Positions 7,958-16,614 are shown, counted from the first letter of the stretch. The stretch is DNA of 64,000 nucleotides from Halorubrum halophilum (GCF_000739595.1 NZ_BBJP01000010.1:1-64000); one strand, 5' to 3'. Translations and numbers: made by a program. Notes: generated by a model not told the origin, from the letters alone.

Positions 7958-8353
7958 ATGTCCTATACTATCGACAAACGAGTCGAGGGCGAGTTCGACG
8001 AAGTTATCGATCGAACCGCGGATGCGTTGTCTGCGGAGGGGTTCGGGATTCTCTCTGACATCGATGTTCAACAGACGTTCAAGAAGAAACTGGACGAAGA
8101 GTTTCGGCAGTACCGGATCCTCGGTGCGTGCAACCCGTCGCTTGCACGGGAGGCCCTCGAAGAGGAACTACAGTTGGGGACGCTCCTCCCATGTAACGTC
8201 GTCGTCTACGAGACGGACGGTGGAGAGATCGGCGTGAGCGCCGTCGATCCGACGGTCATGCTCGCGGTGGCCGACAACCCCGAGTTGGACTCGATCGCAG
8301 TAGACGTGCGCGAGCGGTTCGAACGCGTCCTCGACGAGCTTCCGGAAGCCTAA
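7958..8353 (+). CDS. DUF302 domain protein
   Basis: 131 residues covering a single DUF302 domain: DVQQTFKKKLDEEF, YRILGACNPSLAREAL and LLPCNVVVYE are the characteristic blocks, including the conserved Cys in the last. DUF302 proteins are frequent in sulfur-oxidising and heavy-metal contexts and may bind heme or metals; the biochemical role is unsettled. It lies 230 bp after the DsrE-like gene on the same strand, with its own AT-rich upstream region, and is probably a functional part of the sulfur cluster. Confidence 0.85.
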   Translation: MSYTIDKRVEGEFDEVIDRTADALSAEGFGILSDIDVQQTFKKKLDEEFRQYRILGACNPSLAREALEEELQLGTLLPCNVVVYETDGGEIGVSAVDPTVMLAVADNPELDSIAVDVRERFERVLDELPEA

Positions 8354-8414
8354 CCGTCGACGAACGGAGCCTCGCCACGTGCGACGACCGCGGTGACTCG
8401 ACCGTGTTCCGCCC

Positions 8415-9521
8415 TCAGTCCGCCGCGTCCGGCGTTCCGGCCGATCCCTCCGCACCGTCGCCGCCGAGCGTCGCCGGTAGCGCGCCGTCGTACCCCTCTG
8501 GCACGTACGAACAGAGGGGATCGCTCTCCAGCGGGTCTCCCGTCGCCGCGAACGCCCGCGAGCGGCTCCCGCCGCACACATGTCTGAACTCGCAGGTGCC
8601 GCACTTCCCCTTCAGCCGGTCCGGCTCGCGGAGCGACTCGAACAGGTCGCTGTTCCGGTAGATGTCGACGATTGACCGGTCTCGGACGTTGCCCGCGGAC
8701 TCCGGGAGGAACCCGGACGGGTACGCCTCGCCGGTGTGGCTCACGAACGCGAACCCGCGGCCGGCGGTGATCCCGCCGCGCCGCCGGACCGCGCTCTCGT
8801 CGCCGTCCGACTCCAGCCCGACGCGGCGGTAGAAGGGCGCCTCCGTCGTCTTGACGCCGAACGGCTCCGAGTCGGCGACGCCGTGGAGCCACTCCATCAC
8901 CTCCTCGGCCCGCTCCGGCGGGATGGGGTCGAGGATCCGTCCCCGGCCGACGGGGACGAGGAAGAACACGCTCCAGAGAACGGCACCGAGGTCTCGCACG
9001 CGGTCGCGGATCGCGGGGAGTTCGTCGACGGTGTCCGCGCAAACGGTCGTGTTGATCTGCAGCGGCAGCCCCGCGTTGGACGCCGCCTCCGCCGCTTCCA
9101 GCGCGCTCTCGAAGCTCTCCTCGCCCCGGAACCGGTCGTGGCCCTCGCGCGTCGCACCGTCGAGGCTGAGCGCCATCCGCCGGATCCCGGCGTCGGCGAG
9201 TTTCTCGACCCGGTCGGGCGTCAGCGACCCAGTCCCGCTGGGAGTGATCGTCATGCGGAGCCCCCGATCATTGCCGTACGAGACAATCTCAAGCAGGTCG
9301 TCTCTGGCGAGGGGGTCGCCGCCGGAGAGCACGACGAGCTGGCCCTCTCCGAACGACGCCGCGTCGTCGAGGAGCCGCTTCCCCTCCTCGGTCGTCAGCT
9401 CGTCCGGGTGACGCGACGGCTTCGCGTCGGCGCGGCAGTGGCGGCAGGCGAGCCCGCACGCCTGCGTCACCTCCCAGATGAGAACCAGCGGCCGCCTGTC
9501 CGTGTCGAGGTCGTCGAACAT
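8415..9521 (-). CDS. Radical SAM/SPASM protein (TIGR04053-like)
   Basis: 368 residues. The radical-SAM cluster motif is EVTQACGLACRHCRADA (CxxxCxxC near residue 20). The glycine-rich LVVLSGGDPLARDDL and SLDGATREGHDRFRG are typical of the core. The C-terminal SPASM-like region has KCGTCEFRHVCGGSRSRAF and a later LCSY, giving the cysteines for an auxiliary Fe-S cluster. The family resembles proteins annotated in heme or peptide-modification pathways (NirJ/AhbD/PqqE relatives), but there is no precursor peptide or heme gene beside it, so the substrate is unknown. The stop lies 60 bp from the convergent DUF302 gene. Confidence 0.85.
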   Translation of the reverse strand: MFDDLDTDRRPLVLIWEVTQACGLACRHCRADAKPSRHPDELTTEEGKRLLDDAASFGEGQLVVLSGGDPLARDDLLEIVSYGNDRGLRMTITPSGTGSLTPDRVEKLADAGIRRMALSLDGATREGHDRFRGEESFESALEAAEAASNAGLPLQINTTVCADTVDELPAIRDRVRDLGAVLWSVFFLVPVGRGRILDPIPPERAEEVMEWLHGVADSEPFGVKTTEAPFYRRVGLESDGDESAVRRRGGITAGRGFAFVSHTGEAYPSGFLPESAGNVRDRSIVDIYRNSDLFESLREPDRLKGKCGTCEFRHVCGGSRSRAFAATGDPLESDPLCSYVPEGYDGALPATLGGDGAEGSAGTPDAAD

Positions 9522-9652
9522 CGGCTTATCCTGTCTTTTCGTCTCACCCGTTTGGGTCCTGTCCCGAACGTGTTCACGCGCGGTCGAGCGCCTGACAGAA
9601 CTCCACCCGAATGATCCCCCGGTTTGATACCGTCACCCGCCGAAGGCGACGT

Positions 9653-10081
9653 ATGACCGATGCCGTCCTCGTCGCGATGGACGACTCGCCGCTGGGCCGC
9701 GAAGCGCTCTCGTTCGCCCTCGAAACGTTCCCGGACGCGGAGGTAACCGTCGTCCACGTCGCGTATCCCGACCTCGACATGCTTCCCGAAGACACGGAGG
9801 AGGTCTTCGGCGCCTCGTTCGACGAACTCGACGGCGTGGGCGACGAGACCGCCGCGTCGGTGTTCGAGGCCGTCCGCGAGATCGCCGGCGACCGCGACGT
9901 GACGGTCACCCTCCTCACGGGCGAGGCGGAGCGCCGGATCGCCGAGTACGCCGACGAGGAGACATTCGACCACGTCGTGCTCGGTACCCACGGTCGGTCG
10001 GGGCTCTCGCGGGCGCTGATCGGGAGCGTCGCCGAGGCCGTCACCCGGGACACGGACGTTCCGACGACGCTGGTGAAGTGA
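9653..10081 (+). CDS. Universal stress protein (UspA family)
   Basis: 142 residues, one Usp domain. The N-terminal VLVAMDDSPLGREAL and the ATP-loop GTHGRSGLSRALIGSVAEAV followed by VPTTLV are diagnostic of ATP-binding Usps. The start at 9653 is preferred over an upstream in-frame ATG at 9611, which would add a basic leader not found in the family. It is monocistronic and divergent from the radical SAM gene. The specific stress role is unknown. Confidence 0.9.
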   Translation: MTDAVLVAMDDSPLGREALSFALETFPDAEVTVVHVAYPDLDMLPEDTEEVFGASFDELDGVGDETAASVFEAVREIAGDRDVTVTLLTGEAERRIAEYADEETFDHVVLGTHGRSGLSRALIGSVAEAVTRDTDVPTTLVK

Positions 10082-10401
10082 GACCGGACGGCCCCCACTC
10101 TCAGCGACCCACCTTCGAACAGCGTTGCGACTACAGACACCCACGGGGGCTGTGGATTCTCGAGTACACTGGCCCAAGGGCCGCACCGAGCGGTCGTCGC
10201 GAACCACCGGTTCGACCCGGCCGTCGCGGGTCGCATCGACGACGAGGACCGGGAGAGTTGAGTAACAAACGCCAGAGGAGTTCGGGCGAGTTAGTTCAAA
10301 TTCGATATAGCGATATGCGATTTATCTGCGTATCACTGGACATCATCTAGTTGTGTATACGACGACAGAAAGGCGATACAGCCGCGTGGTGTGTCCGGTC
10401 G
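10082..10401. other. Intergenic region between convergent genes
   Basis: No gene seen. The right part is AT-rich and contains tatagcgatatg at 10306-10317, a 12-mer that recurs inverted at 12448-12459. Confidence 0.4.
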
Positions 10402-11436
10402 CTATCCCAGCAGCCGATATACGTTCGCTTCGTACGTCTCGCGCACTTGGTCACCCCAGTTGTGGGTGTACGTGTCGATCACGTCGTCGGCGACGTCGCC
10501 GCGGAGATATTTGACGACACCGCGGTCACCCGTCCGGTCCCGAAGGTGTGTCGTGAAGAAGTGCCGGAAGTAGTGGGGAGTAACGTTCTCGGCGGCGCCT
10601 CCGCCCGTACGGTACCACCCCGCGCCGCGGGCGTAGCGTTCGACAGCGTGTCTGACCGCTTGGGGGTCGAGCCGCTCACCCCACCCCTCCGTGGTGCCGA
10701 CGAACAGGGGCTCTGCGGCGGAGGCTCCGTCCGGGCGTACGGCGAGCCACCGTTTCAAGGTCCGCGCCAACTCGTCGTCGACCGGGATCACGGTGGCTCG
10801 CTTGCGTTTGTTCGAGGCGGTGCGGACCTCCCCGTTCAGCTCCTCGCCTACCGTCGCGTCCGGGGTGACGTACAGCGAGTTCGGCCGATCCGCGAGGGCG
10901 GGTCGCGTTCCCAGTGCGAACGCCCTTTCGAGTTCGCCATCGTCGATCGCGAGATCGCGGAGATCGAGGTTACAGAGCTCCCCGACTCGCATCCCGGTCT
11001 TTAACAGCGTGACGACGAGCGCGCGGTGAAGGGGATGGCGAATGCCGGCGACGAACTCGCGCATCGCGGGGATCGGGATGTCTCGTCGCGCCGGGTCCTT
11101 ATCGACCGTCTCGTCCATCTCTTCCATCACGAGCGTCATCGGGTTCCCCTCGAAAACACCGACTTCGGTCATGTATCCGTAGAACCGGTGGAGGTACGCC
11201 GCGTACGTCGCCACCGTGCTGTCGGCCACGTCGCCGCGCAGCGAGTGGACGAACGCCATGCAGTCGCGATGGGTTGCCGACGATGATGTCGTCTCCGGAT
11301 CGAGAAACGATTCGAACCGACGGAGCACGCGCTCGTAGGAATCACGGGTTCGTTCGGTTTTCCCGTGGTAGGTGAGGTCCTCGATGAAGTACGCGATCGG
11401 ATCGTCGACTTCCGCGGGGGCTCGCGTGCTACTCAT
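10402..11436 (-). CDS. XerC/D-like tyrosine recombinase
   Basis: 344 residues. The N-terminal core-binding domain (about 10-110) carries YERVLRRFESFL. The catalytic domain has the Arg in KTGMRVGELCNLDLRDL, an HxxR box in HYFRHFFTTHLRD and a terminal DTYTHNWGDQ with the Tyr. The gene overlaps the DUF5805 gene by eight bases. The pair is compact and codon-adapted, like a resident chromosomal gene rather than a recent arrival. It could serve dimer resolution or an old integrated element; no attachment site is evident. Confidence 0.85.
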   Translation of the reverse strand: MSSTRAPAEVDDPIAYFIEDLTYHGKTERTRDSYERVLRRFESFLDPETTSSSATHRDCMAFVHSLRGDVADSTVATYAAYLHRFYGYMTEVGVFEGNPMTLVMEEMDETVDKDPARRDIPIPAMREFVAGIRHPLHRALVVTLLKTGMRVGELCNLDLRDLAIDDGELERAFALGTRPALADRPNSLYVTPDATVGEELNGEVRTASNKRKRATVIPVDDELARTLKRWLAVRPDGASAAEPLFVGTTEGWGERLDPQAVRHAVERYARGAGWYRTGGGAAENVTPHYFRHFFTTHLRDRTGDRGVVKYLRGDVADDVIDTYTHNWGDQVRETYEANVYRLLG

Positions 11437-11809
11437 CGATCAGGGTGTACCCTCCTTCCCGTCCGTTGTACCGGACGCGATTCCGATCCTGAAGCGAATC
11501 GAGCGCGTCTTCCAGTCGCCCTTCGAAGTCGTCGAACACCGCGTCGACGAGCTCCTCCCACGAGAGTACACCGTCGGCGAGCGCCGCTTCGACCCGCCTC
11601 TCGAGGTCGCTACCCCGAGGGTCAGACCCCGACGGATCGGGTTCGACGGGGTTTTCGCCTTCGTCGATCGAAAAACCGCGTCTCCCGGCCTGTACCATCG
11701 TTCTGACGAACTCGCTTTGCGACATCCCCAACTCGTCGGCGTGGTCCTGCCAGATCGCCTTCTGATCTTCGGGGACGTACGTCTTCACCGAGCGGCGGTC
11801 GTCACTCAT
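11429..11809 (-). CDS. DUF5805 protein, ribbon-helix-helix-like
   Basis: 126 residues. The N-terminal 45 residues (SVKTYVPEDQKAIWQDHADE and GMSQSEFVRTMVQAG) look like a ribbon-helix-helix DNA-binding segment. An acidic linker and a C-terminal winged-helix-like stretch (LSWEELVDAVFDDF, RNRVRYNGREGGYTL) follow. I recall DUF5805 as a standing partner of XerC-like genes in haloarchaea. Its overlap with the recombinase gene suggests translational coupling and a role as regulator or accessory DNA-binding factor. Confidence 0.75.
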   Translation of the reverse strand: MSDDRRSVKTYVPEDQKAIWQDHADELGMSQSEFVRTMVQAGRRGFSIDEGENPVEPDPSGSDPRGSDLERRVEAALADGVLSWEELVDAVFDDFEGRLEDALDSLQDRNRVRYNGREGGYTLIDE

Positions 11810-12472
11810 CTTTCGTCAGTGGCTTCTCGGGCGGCCGCCTTCAATCTGTCCCACAATCCGGGATAAGGTCACTTATACTGAACTGTAGGGCTGTCAAATG
11901 CGGAAGATATGACGAATATCTATTTTTCTAGGACTACTCAGATCGAGATGTAGTACCAAGATTCGGGATATATTACACTCGATCTGTCCCACCTCCGCCC
12001 TTGGCCGACACCGTGCTACATGTCACCGCCTCTATCAAGACGGTCGGAGTAGTGCCCCGGAATCGCTTGGGGCGACGGTCGCTTCACCCGCGCCCCGTCG
12101 ATCAAGCCTGAGCGACTGTCACCGTCTCGCGTGTACACTGTCCAACACCCGTCGCCCCTCAATCCGAACGCCCCGGCTTCGTCGAGCCGGAACGCGGTGT
12201 CGATCTTGACGTACGGCGTCTGCTTCGAAACTCAGGTCGACGCGCCCACCCCGGACCGTTGAGACCGCTCTCCCGCCGCTGACGGGCGTTGTGCGTCAAC
12301 GAGAGAATAATTCCCTCCGAGACAGAGGGAGCACTGCGACGGTGCTACAGCAGTCGAGAGGCCGATACTCACTCACTGAGTCGAGTCCGCTACTTCTCGG
12401 TCGTTTGAGGCAGGTGGGAAAGCGATCGATCACCAACGCGTATATCTCATATCGCTATAGAAAGTGTAGGGA
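11810..12472. other. 663-bp intergenic region, AT-rich on both sides
   Basis: No complete gene. It contains a protein-like open frame without a start codon (12019-12231, minus, listed separately), an AT-rich stretch at about 11870-11970, and the 12-mer catatcgctata at 12448-12459 just past the end of the HisG-like gene. Confidence 0.4.
12019..12231 (-). pseudogene. Possible gene remnant without start codon
   Basis: A stop-to-stop frame of 71 codons on the minus strand (stop TAG at 12016-12018) with strongly haloarchaeal codon use. It reads like a folded protein, for example YVKIDTAFRLDEAGAFGLRG and DGCWTVYTRDGDS. There is no ATG or GTG near its upstream end and a TGA (12232-12234) closes it. 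It may be the surviving tail of a decayed gene. I do not recognise the family. Confidence 0.3.
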
Positions 12473-13378
12473 TCAGACCCGAATCTCGGATGACGACTCT
12501 TCGACCGCCAGCACGTCGAGGGCTCGTTCGACGCGCGGGTCGTGTTCGGCCGCGTTCCGCATCAGGACGGTCTCGCTGGGGAAGAGGTGCTCGCCGACGA
12601 CAAGTCCGTGTTCGCGAGCCGTCGAGCCGGTGACCGTGAGGTAAACCCCGAGGCCGATCCGGGCGATAGCGGCCTCTTCCTCCTCGTCGGCGTTCGGATA
12701 GACGAATTCGATGCCCTCCAGCGCGTCCGTTCCCAGCACGGCGGTGACGAGTCTCTCGTAGCGCGGAGAGATGCAAAGCGGCCCCTCGTACTCCGCGACG
12801 AACTCGCGATCGAGATCGGTTCCCGGTTCGATCCCCTCCAGTTTCCCCATCAGCGTGTGATAGACGGTGTCTCCGAGCCCGTTAACGACGCGCACGTCGG
12901 TGTCAACGGGGTCGATCCGCTCGTTGATGTCTGCGATCTGTCCGAGCCCGCCCGATCGGATCCCGACGACCTCCTCCAAGACGAGGTCGGCGGAGTCGAA
13001 TCCGAGCGCGAACTCGTGGGTCCGGAGGGCTCGGAACGGCTCCTCGCGACCGACGAGCTTCAGCGTCACGTCTCCGAGGTCGACGGTGGCCGCGTCGAAG
13101 ACGATCCGGCGGGGTTTGCCGTCGCGGTCGTCGCGCAGCAGCGTGAACTCGGGCCGACGCGGGTCGTCGGGGTCGGAGTACTCGGTCAGCCGCTCGTACG
13201 GGCCGTCCTCGGCGTCGACGTGCCCCTTCGTGACGGCCTTCTCGTACCGGAGAGTGTTGCTTACGCGGTCCGCGAGCCCGTCGAGCCGGTCGTCGGGGCC
13301 GACGGCCGCGATCCGTTCGAGGACCGCTTCGAGCGGTCGACCCTTTCGCGGCACGGCGACCGGTACCGGTTCGCTCAT
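12473..13378 (-). CDS. HisG-like (ATP phosphoribosyltransferase-fold) protein
   Basis: 301 residues. The start VPVAVPRKGRPLEAVLE resembles the N-terminal KGRL box of HisG. The segment around residues 205-270 (PLCISPRYERLVTAV, then IGLGVYLTVTGSTAREHGLV) parallels the HisG phosphate-loop region, in which a TGxTLRxNGL motif binds PRPP. The middle is divergent and longer than in HisG, and the PRPP motif is altered (VTGSTAREHGLV). No his genes are nearby. It may be a non-histidine paralogue; transferase activity is uncertain. Confidence 0.5.
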   Translation of the reverse strand: MSEPVPVAVPRKGRPLEAVLERIAAVGPDDRLDGLADRVSNTLRYEKAVTKGHVDAEDGPYERLTEYSDPDDPRRPEFTLLRDDRDGKPRRIVFDAATVDLGDVTLKLVGREEPFRALRTHEFALGFDSADLVLEEVVGIRSGGLGQIADINERIDPVDTDVRVVNGLGDTVYHTLMGKLEGIEPGTDLDREFVAEYEGPLCISPRYERLVTAVLGTDALEGIEFVYPNADEEEEAAIARIGLGVYLTVTGSTAREHGLVVGEHLFPSETVLMRNAAEHDPRVERALDVLAVEESSSEIRV

Positions 13379-13465
13379 TACCGGGTATGAGCCGCCGCGG
13401 GTAAAACGGGTTGCGCTTTTCGTTCCGGGCGATTTCGGCGTTGCGTCCCGCGTCGCAATCCGGAA

Positions 13466-15214
13466 TTACGGTCCGAACGCCTCGTTGAGTCGCTTTCTGA
13501 AGGCTTCGAGCTCTTCGAGGTGGTCGTTGATCGCGTCGAGTTCCGACTCCACGTCGTCGAGGTCCTCGCCGAGTCGGTCCTCGATGTCGGTCAGGCGGGT
13601 GTCGACCTCGGCGAGGTCGTCCCAGAGGTCGTCGAACTCCTCGTCGAACCGTCCCATCCGGGACTCCACGTCGTCCACGCGGTCCTCGGTCGCCTCCAGC
13701 CCCGCGGCGGCGTCGTCGACCTCCTCGTACAGCGTCTCCACGTCGTCGCCCAGGTCGTCGACCGCCTCGTCGAGGCCGGTCGTCTCGTCGTCAAGCCGCG
13801 ACACATCGTCGGTGACGCCGTCGACAGTTTCCTCGACGTTCGCGACCGTTTCCTCGACGCTGGAGACGGTTTCTTCGATACCCGAGACCGATTCTTCGAC
13901 GCCCGAAACGTCCGACTCCACGCTTTCGACGCGCTCGTCGACGCCCTCAACGCGCTCGTCGACGCCCTCAACGCGCTCGTCGACGCCCTCAACGCGCTCG
14001 TCGACGCCCTCAACGCGCTCAGTGACGGAATCGACCTCGTCGGTCACCGACTCGACCGACTCGTCGACCCGTGAGACCTCCTCGCGCAGGTCGTTCCGGT
14101 CGGCGTCGGCGGACGCGAACCGGTCGTCGATCGCGGCCATCTCGGACTCGACGGCGTCGACCTTCTCGTCGAGATCGTCGAGGATCTCGCGGGCGGTTCC
14201 TTCGCCGTCGATGAACTCCGCAAGCGCGTCGGCGTACGCCTCGATGTCGGCGACGCTCGACTGGAGGCGGGCGATCCGCACGTCGACGCTGCGAGGAACG
14301 CCCACGTCGAGCTCGGACCGGAGGGTCTCGAGGTCGTCGTCGTCCACGTCGCCCGCGCGGATCTCCGAGGCGAGCGCCGCCGCGAGGCCCGCTTCCGGTT
14401 CGGCTACTTCCGGCTCCGCGGACTCGTCCTCGTCGTCTTCCTCGACCGCCTCGTTCTCCGCATCGTCGTCCGCGACCGGCTCATCTATACCGTCGTCCGC
14501 GACCGACTCGTCCGCGTCGTGCGAGGTGACTGCGGCGGTTCCCTCGACGACTTCCCGGGGTTCTGGAGCCTCGGTGTCGGCGAGTACTTCGTCTTCTCCA
14601 TCATCTGCTGCGGCCGCCGATGTGTCGTCGTCGCCCTCCGGTTCGATCGCGGATTCCGCCTCTGCGATCGCTTCCTCGTTACTGTCGGGGGTCTCCGGCG
14701 CCTCCGTGGCGGCTTCGTCGTCGATCGCTGTGGGCTCGTCACCCTCGGGCCCGAGTGGCTCCTCCATCCCGGGGAGGGTCGCGCGGTCGCCGGAGAGGAC
14801 CTCCCTGACGGCGTCGGTGTCACCGGCGCCGAGGACGTCTTCGATCTCCTCACCGGCCGGGACGTGCTCGATTACCGGCGTTCCGAGGAACCCGTCGAGG
14901 TCGGGGTCGTCGTCGCGGATGCCGAACACCGTCTCGATCGCCTCGTCGGGATCGATCACGCGCTCGAACTCCACGCGGTGGTCCTTGTAGGCGGTCCAGT
15001 TCTCGCTCTCGTACTCCGGGTGGAACCCGACCCGGTCCATCGGGAACGACTCGGGGATCCGGTCGACGATGCGCACGCGCACCGGGTCCTCGCGGGTCGA
15101 GGAGAGCTCGTACATCACCGCGGGTACGGGGAACGCGTCGTCCGTGAAGGACTTCTCGACGCGAATACCGTCCTCGTCGACGGTCGTCGTCGCTTCTGCC
15201 GTCCGTTCGCTCAT
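13466..15214 (-). CDS. Large acidic coiled-coil protein, function unknown
   Basis: 582 residues from the ATG at 15214. A folded N-terminal domain of about 130 residues (FTDDAFPVPAVMYELSS, RIVDRIPESFPMDRVGFHP) is followed by a very acidic low-complexity linker (about 150-300). A long coiled coil (about 320-582) in heptads then includes four exact VEGVDER units and a run of SVEETV-like heptads. There is no membrane helix and no ATPase motif. It may be a structural or chromosome-associated protein; I do not recognise the N-terminal domain. The opposite strand also stays open for hundreds of codons, but that is a shadow of the Asp/Glu/Val repeats. Confidence 0.7.
   Translation of the reverse strand: MSERTAEATTTVDEDGIRVEKSFTDDAFPVPAVMYELSSTREDPVRVRIVDRIPESFPMDRVGFHPEYESENWTAYKDHRVEFERVIDPDEAIETVFGIRDDDPDLDGFLGTPVIEHVPAGEEIEDVLGAGDTDAVREVLSGDRATLPGMEEPLGPEGDEPTAIDDEAATEAPETPDSNEEAIAEAESAIEPEGDDDTSAAAADDGEDEVLADTEAPEPREVVEGTAAVTSHDADESVADDGIDEPVADDDAENEAVEEDDEDESAEPEVAEPEAGLAAALASEIRAGDVDDDDLETLRSELDVGVPRSVDVRIARLQSSVADIEAYADALAEFIDGEGTAREILDDLDEKVDAVESEMAAIDDRFASADADRNDLREEVSRVDESVESVTDEVDSVTERVEGVDERVEGVDERVEGVDERVEGVDERVESVESDVSGVEESVSGIEETVSSVEETVANVEETVDGVTDDVSRLDDETTGLDEAVDDLGDDVETLYEEVDDAAAGLEATEDRVDDVESRMGRFDEEFDDLWDDLAEVDTRLTDIEDRLGEDLDDVESELDAINDHLEELEAFRKRLNEAFGP
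13931..14014. repeat. Four exact 21-bp tandem repeats inside the coiled-coil gene
   Basis: The unit gcgctcgtcgacgccctcaac is present four times without a mismatch (13931, 13952, 13973, 13994), followed by a diverging fifth start. Each unit encodes one heptad, VEGVDER, so copy-number change adds or removes whole heptads without shifting frame. Confidence 0.9.
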
Positions 15215-15320
15215 ACGGAGACCCTCCCGGAGCAGGGGCTTAAATTCCACGGGCCGCGTTTCGGCGTTGATAACCACCTGCCGGTGAAAACGCGGGATCG
15301 GCTCGAAAGAGGCCGCCGAG

Positions 15321-16154
15321 CTACAGATCGATCCGGTCGCCGATTTCGACGATCTCCAGCCGGTTCGGATGCGAGCGGCTCCTGACGTGTTCGTGGAGCG
15401 CGGTCGGGTCCGCGGTCAGCCCCTTCCACATGTCCCAGTGGGTCGGGACGAGCCGGTCGAGCGCGAGGTCCTCCGCGGCGGCCGCGATCTCGTTTTCGTC
15501 GCTGTACCACTTCGTTTCGACCGGCTCGCCCGTCTCTTTGTCCGGGACTCTGCCGATGGATCCGAACGCGAGGATTCCGAGATCGATATCGAACTCGTCG
15601 GCGAGCGCCGGGAACGACTCCGAGGGCTTGCTGTCGCCGGCGTGGAACAGGGTGCCCGAGTCGTGTTCGATCACGTACCCGACCGGGTGTGTCGCGTCCG
15701 CGTCCTGCGTTTCGACGACGTGAACCGTGAACTCGCCGATCTTCAGCTCGTCGCCCTCGGCCACTTCGAGGAACGCCTCGTCGTCGACGCCCCAGTTCTC
15801 GGTCCAGCGCTCCTCCTCGCGGGCGACCGCGAGCGAGTCGTCGGGCGCGACGAAGTCGGCGTCGGTGTTCGCGAGTATCGGCGCCTGCGAGGGGCCGTGG
15901 ACGTGGTCCGTGTGCTCGTGGGTCGCCAGCACCGCGTCCGCCTCGTCGATGTCATCGGGGTCGAACGGGACCGGGATCATCCGGATCGTTCGCGGCGGAT
16001 CGCCGGTGCCGGCGTACGGATCGATCCAGAGGACCGTCCCCTCGCTCCCCTTGATCGCGAAGCCGTTGCAGCCGAGATACCACAGCGCCACCGTGTCGGG
16101 GTCGGCGTCCGCCACCGCGCGCGGCAGCCAGTCGCCCCAGTCGGAATCGGTCAT
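15321..16154 (-). CDS. MBL-fold hydrolase, UlaG-like
   Basis: 277 residues from the ATG at 16154. The frame continues upstream, but an earlier start would add an unrelated leader. The start region VALWYLGCNGFAIKG, the metal motif ATHEHTDHVHG, the later LFHAGDSKPS and the C-terminal VPTHWDMWKG are those of the UlaG-type metallo-beta-lactamase group, which hydrolyse lactones or phosphate esters. There is no carbohydrate gene beside it, so the substrate is unknown. It is transcribed toward the coiled-coil gene with about 100 bp between them. Confidence 0.8.
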   Translation of the reverse strand: MTDSDWGDWLPRAVADADPDTVALWYLGCNGFAIKGSEGTVLWIDPYAGTGDPPRTIRMIPVPFDPDDIDEADAVLATHEHTDHVHGPSQAPILANTDADFVAPDDSLAVAREEERWTENWGVDDEAFLEVAEGDELKIGEFTVHVVETQDADATHPVGYVIEHDSGTLFHAGDSKPSESFPALADEFDIDLGILAFGSIGRVPDKETGEPVETKWYSDENEIAAAAEDLALDRLVPTHWDMWKGLTADPTALHEHVRSRSHPNRLEIVEIGDRIDL

Positions 16155-16330
16155 AGCCGACGTTGGGTGTGCATGCGGGGTAATCGTTCCGGAGTCGGCG
16201 GGAATTCGTTCCATTTTCCGCGCTGATCGAATATCCCGTCGTTGAACAGACGACGCTGAACCGTCTGAGGCGAGACGTATAAACTGTATATCGCGATATG
16301 AAAGTATTCCCCAGCACACTCGTTTCTGCA
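16155..16330. other. Upstream region with a 12-bp palindrome
   Basis: Contains the perfect palindrome atatcgcgatat (16288-16299) in an AT-rich stretch upstream of both flanking reading frames. It resembles the tatagcgatatg motif seen at 10306 and 12448. Confidence 0.35.
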
Positions 16331-16549
16331 ATGTCGTTTACTTACCTCCCGCAGCCGTACCCGACGTGTCCTACCATCGGATCGATACCAGCCAGTCCCG
16401 AACTCGTCGTTCCGGCACTGCTTGGCGTCGTTGTCGTGGTCGAAGCGTTTGGAGAGCGATTGAGCACTGCGTCAGCCTCCTTCGGTCTCCTCGGAGGCGT
16501 GACGTTCCCACTTGGTGCAGCGAGTTTCTTATGCACCCTTCGGCGCTAG
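16331..16549 (+). CDS. Possible small membrane protein
   Basis: 72 codons from the ATG at 16331. The N-terminal third is proline-rich (YLPQPYPTCPTIGSIP). Two hydrophobic segments follow (PALLGVVVVVEAFGERL and FGLLGGVTFPLGAASFL) and the end is basic (TLRR). Codon bias is moderately haloarchaeal. The frame on the other strand is less convincing. It may be a genuine short membrane protein; there is no family recognition and no operon support. Confidence 0.4.
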   Translation: MSFTYLPQPYPTCPTIGSIPASPELVVPALLGVVVVVEAFGERLSTASASFGLLGGVTFPLGAASFLCTLRR

Positions 16550-16614
16550 CAGCTTCGAACAAAAATATATCCGAGATATAGAATTTCAACGGAACAGTAA
16601 ACGGAAATACGTGA

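Noticed and set aside
13931-14014. Possible CRISPR-like array
   Set aside because: The units are directly adjacent with no spacers and encode coiled-coil heptads in frame.
12867-14990. A 707-codon open frame on the plus strand, very rich in serine
   Set aside because: It is the antisense of the Asp/Glu/Val coiled-coil gene; the repeats keep the complementary frame open, and the product is a low-complexity Ser/Thr/Arg chain with no domain.
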